Assembly: GCF_036248255.1 (NCBI RefSeq)
Contig: NZ_CP109178.1
Location: 3,224,001 to 3,288,000, forward strand
DNA: 64,000 nucleotides
Reading direction: 5' to 3'
Origin: Streptomyces sp. NBC_01717
GTDB taxonomy: Bacteria; Actinomycetota; Actinomycetes; Streptomycetales; Streptomycetaceae
Shown: one piece after another, positions 19,447 to 27,092 of the stretch
Layout of the letters: each line of letters starts with the position of its first letter
Position numbering within the stretch: the first letter of the stretch is position 1
Program-made: the position numbers and the translations under genes
The notes under the pieces: generated by a model
The model's input: only the letters and a program-made list of their open reading frames with translations
Database searches by the model: none
Told to the model about the DNA's origin: nothing

Positions 19447-19452
19447 TAGGGT
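19447..19452 (+). promoter_or_regulatory. -10 element for exporter pair 2 (leaderless)
   Basis: TAGGGT lies 6 nt before the ATG at 19459, and there is no ribosome binding site, so transcription probably begins at or next to the start codon. No clear -35 is visible. Pair 2 may therefore be expressed independently of pair 1. Confidence 0.45.
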
Positions 19453-19458
19453 GCGTAC

Positions 19459-21249
19459 ATGACTGAGCCCGTGGATCACCCGGTCGGCCCGTATGCGGAC
19501 CAGGAGACCCCGGACCTCCGCAGCCCCGGGCGGTATCTGTGGTGGCTGGTCACCCGTCAACGGCGCCGCGTTGCCGCCGGGGCGCTGCTCGGCAGCTCCT
19601 GGATGATCTGCCTGACCCTCCCGCCGTACCTGCTGTCGCGCGCCATCGACGACGGGCTGCGGCCCGGGGGCCGCTCCGCGCTGGCCGGCTGGGTCGCGGC
19701 ACTGGTGGGTGTCGGGGTACTCAACGCCTGGCTGGCCATCATGCGGCACCGCACGATGACCAGGGTGCGGCTCGACGGTGCCTTCCGTACGGTGCGGGTG
19801 GTGGTCGCCCAGGCGACCAGGCTGGGCGCGGCGCTGCCGCGCCGGGCCACGGCCGGCGAGATCGTCACCATCGGGTTCGGTGACGTCGCCAGGATCGCCG
19901 ATACGCTGACCGCCACCGGGCCCGGCGTCGGCGCCGTCCTCGCCTATGTCGTCGTGGCCGCACTGCTGTTGACCGTCTCGCCACTGCTCGCCGCGGTGGT
20001 GCTGCTGGGCGTGCCGCTGCTCGCGGTGCTGGTCGGCCCGCTGCTGGGCCGGCTTCAGGGAGCCGAGTCGGCGTACCGCGACCGGCAGGGCAGCCTCGCC
20101 GCCCGTTTCGCCGACATCGCCGGCGGTCTGCGTGTCCTCAACGGCATCGGCGGCAAGGACGTCTACGCCGAGCGCTACCGGCGCGGTTCGCAGGAGCTGC
20201 AGGCGGAGGGGTACCGGGTCGGGGTGGTGACCAGCTGGATCCAGGCACTCGGCGTCGGCCTGCCCACCCTGTTCCTGGGCGCCGTGACCTGGCTGGCGGC
20301 CCGGATGGCCGCGCAGGGCGAGCTCACCGTCGGCGAACTGGTCGCGGTGTACGGCTACACGGCGGTTCTCGTCGTGCCTGTCTCCTTCTTCATCGAAGGC
20401 GGCTACGACATCAGCCGCGGTCTGGTCGCCGCGCGCAGAGTCACCCGCTTCCTGTCCCTGGAGCCCGAATCGACGGTCCGGGAGGCGTCTTCGCCGCCTC
20501 TGAACGGGCCCGAGTCGCCCGCCGTCCTCCACGATCCCGAGTCCGGGGTCGAGGTGGTCCCCGGGTCGCTGACCGCTCTGGTCGGCGCCCGGCCGTCGGA
20601 CTCCGCGACGGTGATCGACCGTCTCGGCGGCTTTGCCGCGTCGGCAGCGACCTGGGGCACCGCACGCCTCGACGAGATCGAGTCGGCCCAGGTCCGCGCG
20701 CGGATTCTCGTCGCGGACAACGAGGCCGACCTGTTCGCCGGCACGCTGCGCGATGTCGTCTCCGGCAGCCGGGACCGGGGCGACGAGGCGCTCCGCCGTG
20801 CCGTCCACGCTGCCGCGGCCCAGGACATCGTCCGCGGCCTGCCCGACGGGCTCGGCTCCGCCATCGACGCCCAGGGGCGCAATCTCTCCGGGGGCCAGCG
20901 GCAGCGTGTCCGTCTCGCCCGGGCCCTGCTGGCCGATCCCGAGATCCTCCTGGCGGTCGAGCCGACCTCGGCTGTCGATGCTCACACCGAGGCAGCCATG
21001 GCGTCCCGGCTGCGCACGGCACGGTCCGGTCGCACCACGGTCGTCACCAGCACCTCCCCCCTCGTGCTGGACCGGGCCGACACCGTGTACTACCTGGTCG
21101 ACGGCTCCGTCGCGGCCGTCGGCTCCCATCGCGAGCTGCTGGACGGGCAACCCGGTTACCGCCTGCTGGTGTCCCGTGGTGCGGACGATGACGACTCCGT
21201 CCCCGCGGGCGACGGGTGCGGCCCCGCGCCCCAGGAGGCCACCTCATGA
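19459..21249 (+). CDS. ABC exporter half-transporter, pair 2 subunit A (no Walker A)
   Basis: A 596-residue TMD-NBD fusion whose nucleotide site is broken. The Walker A position (near 374) reads GARPSDSATV, with no GKS/T. Walker B reads ILLAVEPTSAVD, with Val for the Mg-binding Asp. The H-loop position reads TSTSP, without His. The signature LSGGQRQRVRLARALLADP is perfect. So this chain should not bind ATP productively itself but can supply the signature to its partner, encoded in the next gene with a 4-nt overlap. The membrane half has six helices. The NBD is also shortened before the Q-loop, where the segment reads ARILVADNEADLFAGTLRD. Substrate unknown. Confidence 0.92.
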   Translation: MTEPVDHPVGPYADQETPDLRSPGRYLWWLVTRQRRRVAAGALLGSSWMICLTLPPYLLSRAIDDGLRPGGRSALAGWVAALVGVGVLNAWLAIMRHRTMTRVRLDGAFRTVRVVVAQATRLGAALPRRATAGEIVTIGFGDVARIADTLTATGPGVGAVLAYVVVAALLLTVSPLLAAVVLLGVPLLAVLVGPLLGRLQGAESAYRDRQGSLAARFADIAGGLRVLNGIGGKDVYAERYRRGSQELQAEGYRVGVVTSWIQALGVGLPTLFLGAVTWLAARMAAQGELTVGELVAVYGYTAVLVVPVSFFIEGGYDISRGLVAARRVTRFLSLEPESTVREASSPPLNGPESPAVLHDPESGVEVVPGSLTALVGARPSDSATVIDRLGGFAASAATWGTARLDEIESAQVRARILVADNEADLFAGTLRDVVSGSRDRGDEALRRAVHAAAAQDIVRGLPDGLGSAIDAQGRNLSGGQRQRVRLARALLADPEILLAVEPTSAVDAHTEAAMASRLRTARSGRTTVVTSTSPLVLDRADTVYYLVDGSVAAVGSHRELLDGQPGYRLLVSRGADDDDSVPAGDGCGPAPQEATS

Positions 21250-23054
21250 CTGCCTCTTCGTCCGGTGCCCCGGCAGAGCTCCGGCCGCCGTCCGGGGCTC
21301 TGCCGGTCGCCGAACCGTTCCGGATCCGTCGCGCGGCGGTCCGGCTCGTCCGGCAGGACGGCCGCGCCTTCGCTGTGCTGCTCGCGCTCAACGCGCTGGC
21401 CGCCGGCGCCGGACTCGTCGCCCCGTGGCTGCTCGGCCGTGTCATCGACGAGGTCAGGGCAGGGGGCGGAGTCGGCACCGTGGACCGGCTGGCGCTCACC
21501 ATCCTGGTCTTCGCCCTGGCGCAGCTCCTGCTGGCCCGCTACGCCGGCCTGGTCGGACACCGTTTCGGCGAACGGACCCTGGCCCGCGTCCGCGAGCAGT
21601 TCGCCGACCGCGCACTGGCGCTGCCCGCCTCGATGGTCGAGCGAGCCGGCACGGGTGACCTGACGACCCGCGGCACCACGGATGTCGCGGCGGTCGGCAC
21701 CACCCTCCGCGACGTCGGCCCCGATGTGCTGATCGCCGCGGTCCAGGCGCTGTTCATCCTCGGGGCGGTCTTCGTGCTCAACCCCTTGCTCGGTGCCTGC
21801 GGCGTGCTCGGGCTGCTGGGCATCTGGTTCGCCGTCCGCTGGTATCTGCGCCGGGCGCTCACCGCCTACCTCGCCGAGGGGGCGGCCAATTCCGCACTGG
21901 GGGAGCAACTGGCGGCCACCGCCGCGGGCGCCCGCACCGTCGAGGCGCTCGGGCTGCAGGAGAGCCGTATCGACGCCTGTCACCAGGCGATCGAGGAGTG
22001 CCGGCGCACCCGGACCCGCACGCTGTTCCTGCGCAGCGTGCTCTTCCCTGCCGTGGACATCTCGTATGTCGTTCCCGTGGCCGGTGTCCTGCTGATCGGT
22101 GGTGTGCTGCACGGCCACGGCGCCATGAGCCTGGGTGCGGTGGTCGCCTCGGCCCTGTATCTGCGGCAGCTCTCCCAGCCGCTGGACACCATCCTGCAGC
22201 GGGTCGAACAACTGCAGAGCAGCAGCGCGTCCTTTGCCAGGGTCGAGGGGATCGGGGTGGTGCCGCAGGTGCCCCCGGCCCGCTCCCGCACGCCGGCGGA
22301 CGACCGGATCGCGGTGACCGGTGTGCACTACGCCTACGGCGGCGGGGGCGATGACGCCGACGTCCTGCACGGAGTCGATCTGACGGTCCGGCCCGGCGAG
22401 CACCTGGCGATCGTCGGCCCGTCCGGCGCCGGCAAGACCACGCTGGGCAGGCTGCTGGCCGGCGTGGACGTGCCGCGCACCGGCTCGGTGACGGTGGGCG
22501 GGGTGCCGGTGGCCGACCTGACGCCCGACCGGTTGCGCCGCCAGGTCGTCCTCGTCACCCAGGAGCACCATGTGTTCCTCGGCACGGTCCGGGACAACCT
22601 GCGGATAGCGGCGCCGTCGGCCACCGACGCCGAACTGCGTGCGGCGCTCGCCGCCGTCGGCGCCGAGTGGGCCGGCGAGCTCCCGGACGGTCTGGACACC
22701 GATCTGGGCCATGCGGGACACCGCCCGGACGGCGCTCAGGCGCAGCAACTCGCGCTGGCACGTGTCGTGCTGGCCGACCCCCACACGTTGATACTCGACG
22801 AGGCCACCGCGCTCCTGGACCCGAGGACCGCACGGCACACCGAGCGGGCGCTGGCCGCCGTCCTCGAGGGCAGGACCGTCATCGCCATCGCGCACCGCCT
22901 GCAGACGGCCCATGACGCGGACCGGGTGGCCGTCATGGAGGACGGCCGGATCACCGAGCTCGGTGCCCATGACGATCTGGTGGCCGCCGACGGCGCCTAC
23001 GCCGCACTCTGGCGTTCCTGGCATGCCGACCGGCCTCATTCGCCGTCGTCGTGA
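21246..23054 (+). CDS. ABC exporter half-transporter, pair 2 subunit B (no signature)
   Basis: A 602-residue TMD-NBD fusion, the mirror image of its partner. Walker A (GPSGAGKTT, near 390), Q-loop (VTQEHHVF), Walker B (LILDEATALLD, near 515) and H-loop (IAHRLQT) are all intact. The signature position reads RPDGAQAQQLALARVV, so LSGGQ is lost. The heterodimer thus has one complete composite ATP site and one that lacks every key element. The start is the ATG at 21246 inside the ATGA overlap; the frame is open back to 21216. A strong hairpin follows 2 nt after the stop, ending the cluster. Confidence 0.93.
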   Translation: MTASSSGAPAELRPPSGALPVAEPFRIRRAAVRLVRQDGRAFAVLLALNALAAGAGLVAPWLLGRVIDEVRAGGGVGTVDRLALTILVFALAQLLLARYAGLVGHRFGERTLARVREQFADRALALPASMVERAGTGDLTTRGTTDVAAVGTTLRDVGPDVLIAAVQALFILGAVFVLNPLLGACGVLGLLGIWFAVRWYLRRALTAYLAEGAANSALGEQLAATAAGARTVEALGLQESRIDACHQAIEECRRTRTRTLFLRSVLFPAVDISYVVPVAGVLLIGGVLHGHGAMSLGAVVASALYLRQLSQPLDTILQRVEQLQSSSASFARVEGIGVVPQVPPARSRTPADDRIAVTGVHYAYGGGGDDADVLHGVDLTVRPGEHLAIVGPSGAGKTTLGRLLAGVDVPRTGSVTVGGVPVADLTPDRLRRQVVLVTQEHHVFLGTVRDNLRIAAPSATDAELRAALAAVGAEWAGELPDGLDTDLGHAGHRPDGAQAQQLALARVVLADPHTLILDEATALLDPRTARHTERALAAVLEGRTVIAIAHRLQTAHDADRVAVMEDGRITELGAHDDLVAADGAYAALWRSWHADRPHSPSS

Positions 23055-23055
23055 A

Positions 23056-23085
23056 CCTGTCGCGGAGCCGGTCCTCCGCGACAGG
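23056..23085 (+). terminator. Terminator of the ABC exporter cluster
   Basis: A perfect 11-bp stem, CCTGTCGCGGA (23056-23066) with TCCGCGACAGG (23075-23085), loop GCCGGTCC, follows directly on the stop. A second, shorter hairpin (CCACGGC/GCCGTGG) lies at 23111-23127. Confidence 0.65.
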
Positions 23086-23523
23086 GCTGCGGAGAGAGCG
23101 GCGGCTGCCGCCACGGCCGCGCCGTGGGGCGTCTCGCGCTCGGCGGCGGGTGCGTCGGGCAGCGTCCGGCGAACGCCCCGGCCGCGGACGGTTCGGAACG
23201 AGCCACAGTTCGAGGCCATTTCGGCAGCCGGGCGCTACCCCGTACCCAGCTCGCTGTTCGAACACGATGCATGCGAGCCCGACTTCGATCGTTCTACGAA
23301 TCAGGCCTGCACCCGGACCCTGGATGGCGTCGCGGTGATGATCGGTGAAACGTCCGCTTAACGAACATGACGTTTCCGGCAACGGACGAATTCTGGCCAA
23401 CTTGTTGACGCGGTCCTGACAGAGGCGTCCATCTACTGACACTCTTCCCCCGTTCTGCGCACTGCCTGCTCTGCCCGGACGGCTCACCCAGCCGCCGGTA
23501 CCCCCCTCGCAGAAGGAGTCCGC
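23086..23523. other. Non-coding gap upstream of the metalloprotease gene
   Basis: No gene is visible. The right half carries a dyad, GAAACGTC (23347-23354) with GACGTTTC (23369-23376), and a TTGACG hexamer at 23405-23410 that could be a -35 element. No good -10 lies at the right spacing; ATCTAC at 23431 is 20 nt away. The mRNA leader would be about 80 nt. Confidence 0.4.
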
Positions 23524-25548
23524 GTGAGATCCACGCCCAGCCGTCGTGCCACCGCGACCGGCGCTCTGATAGCCGCAGCAGCCCTCCTCGCCGCAGGAAT
23601 CCAGACCGGCACGGCAGCCGCCGCGCCCGACAGTGCCGCTGCCGCCCCGGCCGCCACCCGTGCCGATCACGGGGCACTGGCCAAGCAGCTCACTCCCTCC
23701 CAGCGCGCCGAGCTGATACGCGAGGCCAACGCGAGCAAGGCAGCCACGGCCAAGGAGCTCGGTCTCGGCTCTCAGGAGAAGCTCGTCGTCCGCGATGTCA
23801 TCCAGGACAACGACGGCACCACGCACACGCGTTACGAGCGCACCTTCAACGGACTTCCGGTCCTCGGCGGGGACTTGGTCGTCCAGGAGTCCAAGGCCGG
23901 TGAGACCGAGAGCGTCACGAAGGCGTCCAAGGCCTCCTCCGCCCAGCTGAAGGCCGTCGACACCGCCGCCGATGTCGCCCCGGCCAAGGCGGAGTCGCAG
24001 GCTCTCGGTGCGGCCAAGGCCGCCGGCTCCAAGAAGACCGTCGCCGACCGGGCACCGCGCAAGGTGGTCTGGATGGCCCAGGGGAAGCCGCAGCTCGCCT
24101 ACGAGACCGTCGTCGGCGGACTCCAGGACGACGGCACCCCCAACGAGCTGCACGTCATCACCGACGCGTCCACCGGTGCGAAGCTCTACGAGTGGCAGGC
24201 CATCGAGACCGGCACCGGCAACACCCAGTACAGCGGCCAGGTCACGCTCGGCACCGCACCGTCGTACACGCTGACCGACACGACACGCGGCAACCACAAG
24301 ACGTACAACCTGAACCACGGCACGTCCGGCACCGGGACGCTCTTCTCCGGCTCCGACGACATCTGGGGCAACGGAAGTCCGTCGAACGTCGAGACGGCCG
24401 CGGCGGACGCGCACTACGGTGCGGCCGAGACCTGGGACTACTACAAGAACGTGCAGGGCCGCACCGGTATCCGGGGCGACGGCGTCGGCGCGTACTCCCG
24501 CGTCCACTACGGCAACAACTACGTCAACGCGTTCTGGGACGACAGCTGCTTCTGCATGACCTACGGGGACGGCAGCGGCAACGCCGCACCGCTGACCTCC
24601 CTGGACGTGGCCGCGCACGAGATGACGCACGGTGTCACCTCCGCCACCGCCGGCCTGGTCTACAGCGGCGAGTCCGGTGGTCTCAACGAGGCGACCAGCG
24701 ACATCATGGCCGCCGCGGTCGAGTTCTACTCCAACAACGCCACCGACAAGGGTGACTACCTGGTCGGCGAGAAGATCGACATCAACGGCGACGGCACCCC
24801 GCTGCGCTACATGGACAAGCCGAGCAAGGACGGTGCGTCCAAGGACGCCTGGTACTCCGGCATCGGCGGAGTGGACGTCCACTACTCCTCAGGTCCCGCG
24901 AACCACTTCTTCTACCTCCTCTCCGAGGGCAGCGGCGCCAAGACCATCAACGGCGTCTCGTACAACTCCCCGACTTCCGACGGCCTGCCGGTCACCGGCA
25001 TCGGCCGCGACAAGGCCGCGCTGATCTGGTTCAAGGCGCTCACCACCAAGTTCAGCTCCACGACGAACTACGCGGCGGCCCGCACCGGCACCCTCGCCGC
25101 GGCCGGTGAGCTGTACGGCACGACCAGCGCCGAGTACAAGGCGGTGGCCGACGCCTGGGCCGGCGTCAACGTCGGCTCGCGCTCCGGTGGCGGAGGCGGC
25201 GGCACCGTCTTCCAGAACACCACCCACGTCGCCATCCCGGACGCCGGCGCGGCCGTCACCAGCTCGGTCAACGTCACCGGTGTCACGGGCAACGCGCCCA
25301 GCACCCTCCAGGTCGGGGTGGACATCACCCACACCTGGCGCGGTGACCTCGTCATCGACCTCGTGGCCCCGGACGGCACGGCCTACCGGCTGAAGAACTC
25401 GTCGTCCAGCGACTCGGCGGACAACGTCCAGACGACCTACACCGTCAACGCGTCTTCCGAGGTCGCCAACGGCACCTGGAAGCTGAAGGTCCAGGACGTC
25501 GCCTCGCAGGACACCGGCACCATCAACAGCTTCAAGCTGACCTTCTGA
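23524..25548 (+). CDS. Secreted M4 (thermolysin-type) neutral metalloprotease
   Basis: A 674-residue preproprotein. A signal peptide (Arg-rich, then Ala-rich to TAAAAPD) precedes an FTP/PepSY-type propeptide of about 170 residues. The catalytic domain has the zinc motif HEMTH in LDVAAHEMTHGVTSATAGL, the third ligand Glu in GGLNEATSDI, and a DVHYSSGPANHFFYLL segment with the substrate-binding His region. A Gly-rich linker joins a C-terminal P/proprotein-convertase domain of about 110 residues (from VFQNTTHVAIPD), often involved in substrate binding or cleaved off on maturation. The start is a GTG with AAGGAG 5 nt upstream. It degrades proteins outside the cell. It stands alone, ended by a strong terminator. 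Confidence 0.95.
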   Translation: MRSTPSRRATATGALIAAAALLAAGIQTGTAAAAPDSAAAAPAATRADHGALAKQLTPSQRAELIREANASKAATAKELGLGSQEKLVVRDVIQDNDGTTHTRYERTFNGLPVLGGDLVVQESKAGETESVTKASKASSAQLKAVDTAADVAPAKAESQALGAAKAAGSKKTVADRAPRKVVWMAQGKPQLAYETVVGGLQDDGTPNELHVITDASTGAKLYEWQAIETGTGNTQYSGQVTLGTAPSYTLTDTTRGNHKTYNLNHGTSGTGTLFSGSDDIWGNGSPSNVETAAADAHYGAAETWDYYKNVQGRTGIRGDGVGAYSRVHYGNNYVNAFWDDSCFCMTYGDGSGNAAPLTSLDVAAHEMTHGVTSATAGLVYSGESGGLNEATSDIMAAAVEFYSNNATDKGDYLVGEKIDINGDGTPLRYMDKPSKDGASKDAWYSGIGGVDVHYSSGPANHFFYLLSEGSGAKTINGVSYNSPTSDGLPVTGIGRDKAALIWFKALTTKFSSTTNYAAARTGTLAAAGELYGTTSAEYKAVADAWAGVNVGSRSGGGGGGTVFQNTTHVAIPDAGAAVTSSVNVTGVTGNAPSTLQVGVDITHTWRGDLVIDLVAPDGTAYRLKNSSSSDSADNVQTTYTVNASSEVANGTWKLKVQDVASQDTGTINSFKLTF

Positions 25549-25582
25549 ACCCAGCAGCACGTTCAGGGCAGTCGATGAGCGG

Positions 25583-25620
25583 AACCGCCCGGGAGGGACT
25601 CTCCTTCCTCCCGGGCGGTT
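25583..25620. terminator. Bidirectional terminator between protease and lyase genes
   Basis: A perfect 14-bp stem, AACCGCCCGGGAGG (25583-25596) with CCTCCCGGGCGGTT (25607-25620), 10-nt loop, is followed by TTT on the plus strand. It sits 35 nt after the protease stop and 38 nt from the lyase stop. Confidence 0.8.
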
Positions 25621-25657
25621 TCGCCGTTCCGCGAAGCGGCTTGCCTCCGGATGCCCG

Positions 25658-26890
25658 TCAGTTGGGGTTGTTCGCGTGGGTCAGGGTCTCCCAGGCGACG
25701 AACAGATTGTTGGATCCGGCCGGCCTCTGCTGTTCGGTGAGGGTCTGGGTGTTGGTCATCGCGATACCCATCCGGTTGTGCAGGGCGTTGAAACCCACTT
25801 CGGTGATCGGGCCGAGGTTGTCCTTGAGCGTGCCACCGCACAGCGTCGACGGGACTGCCGCACCCAGCTGGTACTTGGCGTGGAGGCCCAGTGCGTGGCG
25901 CAGGCGTTCGGCGATCTCGGGGTAGAGGTCCTGGCCCTGGATTCGGCTGGTCTCGGCGATGTGGGAGATGGCGGAGATGCCGTAGCCGGTGTGGGTGAGA
26001 TCGCGGCAGGTCTCCTGGGAGAGACCGTCCATGAAGGTGGACTGTCCCTGCCAGTAGCCGATGATCTCGTCGCGCGTGTCGAGGCCGCTGCCCGGTGCGG
26101 TCTTCGGCAGGGCGCCATCGGCGGCGATGTAGATGTACGCGGGGACACGTCCGCGGAACTTCGTGACGGCCTTGTCGTAGGCGGTGCGGTCCTCGAGGAA
26201 GACCGCGATGCCGATCGCGGCCTCGGTCATGCTCAGTTCCCAGTTCCCGTTGCTGTTGGAGCCGTTGATGACCTTGGGGAGGTAGACGTTGCGCAGCATG
26301 GTGGCGAAACGGCCGGAGTTCGGCCAGCTGCTGTACGTGTACTTGATGATCTCGGCGGCCCGCGGCCAGGAGGAGCCGGCCCAGCCGGTCTGAAGCGGGG
26401 CGTTGCTGTTGGTGTGGTCCTGGATCACGGCCGACCAGGCGTCCATGATCTCGATGGACTTCTGGGCGTAGCGGCTGTCCTGAGTGATGTACCAGGCCAG
26501 CGCGAGGGTGTAGGCGGCTATCGCGTCCTCGCGCTCGTCGGTGCAGCCGTAGTTGGGGTTGGAGTACGAGCCGCACTCCACGATGGCGCGTGGCTTTGCG
26601 GTGCGGGTGAGCGAGGCGTACTTGCTGGCCAGCATCTGGTCGTACGCGCTCTTCCAGGGCTGGGCTCCGGCCTGCACCTTGGCGCGGACGAAGTCGAGCT
26701 GGGGGCGGCTGACGAGGACGCCGGGGTGGGTGAAGGTGGCCGGGGCCGCGGCCGTGGCGGCCTTCACCGCTTGCGGGGCGACGGCGGGTGCGGCTCTGTT
26801 CGCCGAGGCCGGGGCCATGAAGACCGCGGTGAGCAGGGCGGCCAGTGCTGTGGCGAGGCCGAGGCCGCGCCCGATGGATCCGGTACGCAT
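25658..26890 (-). CDS. Secreted alginate-lyase-fold protein
   Basis: A 410-residue exported protein with a Sec signal peptide (hydrophobic stretch ending MAPASA) and an alpha/alpha-toroid domain of the alginate lyase superfamily. Family landmarks are FTHPGVLVSRPQLDFVRAKV, AYTLALAWYITQDSRYA, and the conserved NGNWELSMTEAAIGIAVFLE containing the Asn-Trp region of the active cleft. Substrate cannot be fixed: alginate, glucuronan and other uronate polymers are all used by relatives. The ATG at 26890 has GGAAGG 8 nt upstream. It is monocistronic, with an upstream dyad AGTTCACA/TGTGAACT that may be an operator for a uronate-responsive regulator. Confidence 0.82.
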   Translation of the reverse strand: MRTGSIGRGLGLATALAALLTAVFMAPASANRAAPAVAPQAVKAATAAAPATFTHPGVLVSRPQLDFVRAKVQAGAQPWKSAYDQMLASKYASLTRTAKPRAIVECGSYSNPNYGCTDEREDAIAAYTLALAWYITQDSRYAQKSIEIMDAWSAVIQDHTNSNAPLQTGWAGSSWPRAAEIIKYTYSSWPNSGRFATMLRNVYLPKVINGSNSNGNWELSMTEAAIGIAVFLEDRTAYDKAVTKFRGRVPAYIYIAADGALPKTAPGSGLDTRDEIIGYWQGQSTFMDGLSQETCRDLTHTGYGISAISHIAETSRIQGQDLYPEIAERLRHALGLHAKYQLGAAVPSTLCGGTLKDNLGPITEVGFNALHNRMGIAMTNTQTLTEQQRPAGSNNLFVAWETLTHANNPN

Positions 26891-26944
26891 GTGGGGTGCC
26901 TTCCGGTGCGTAGGAGGTTCAGCAACTCTCTTCAGAACCAGTTC

Positions 26945-26981
26945 AGTTCACAGACATGAACATCGAGTCGAGTTGTGAACT
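26945..26981. promoter_or_regulatory. Operator-like dyad upstream of the lyase gene
   Basis: AGTTCACA (26945-26952) and TGTGAACT (26974-26981) form an 8-bp inverted repeat across 21 nt, 55 nt before the lyase ATG. A second partial copy, GTTCACAGACATGAAC, overlaps the left arm. The cluster is less GC-rich than its surroundings. Confidence 0.4.
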
Positions 26982-27047
26982 CTGCAATGAGTGAGGAACC
27001 TAAATGCATCCCATGGACACGTCAAGGCATAGCGTTCAGAAAGCGAA

Positions 27048-27078
27048 GGAGCCCGGCACCTCGCAGGTGCCGGGCTCC
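27048..27078 (-). terminator. Terminator of glgP
   Basis: A perfect 14-bp stem (27048-27061 with 27065-27078, loop CGC) lies 15 nt past the glgP stop. On the minus strand a T-rich stretch (TTCGCTTTCT) follows. Confidence 0.8.
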
Positions 27079-27092
27079 AGGGGGACGGGTCA

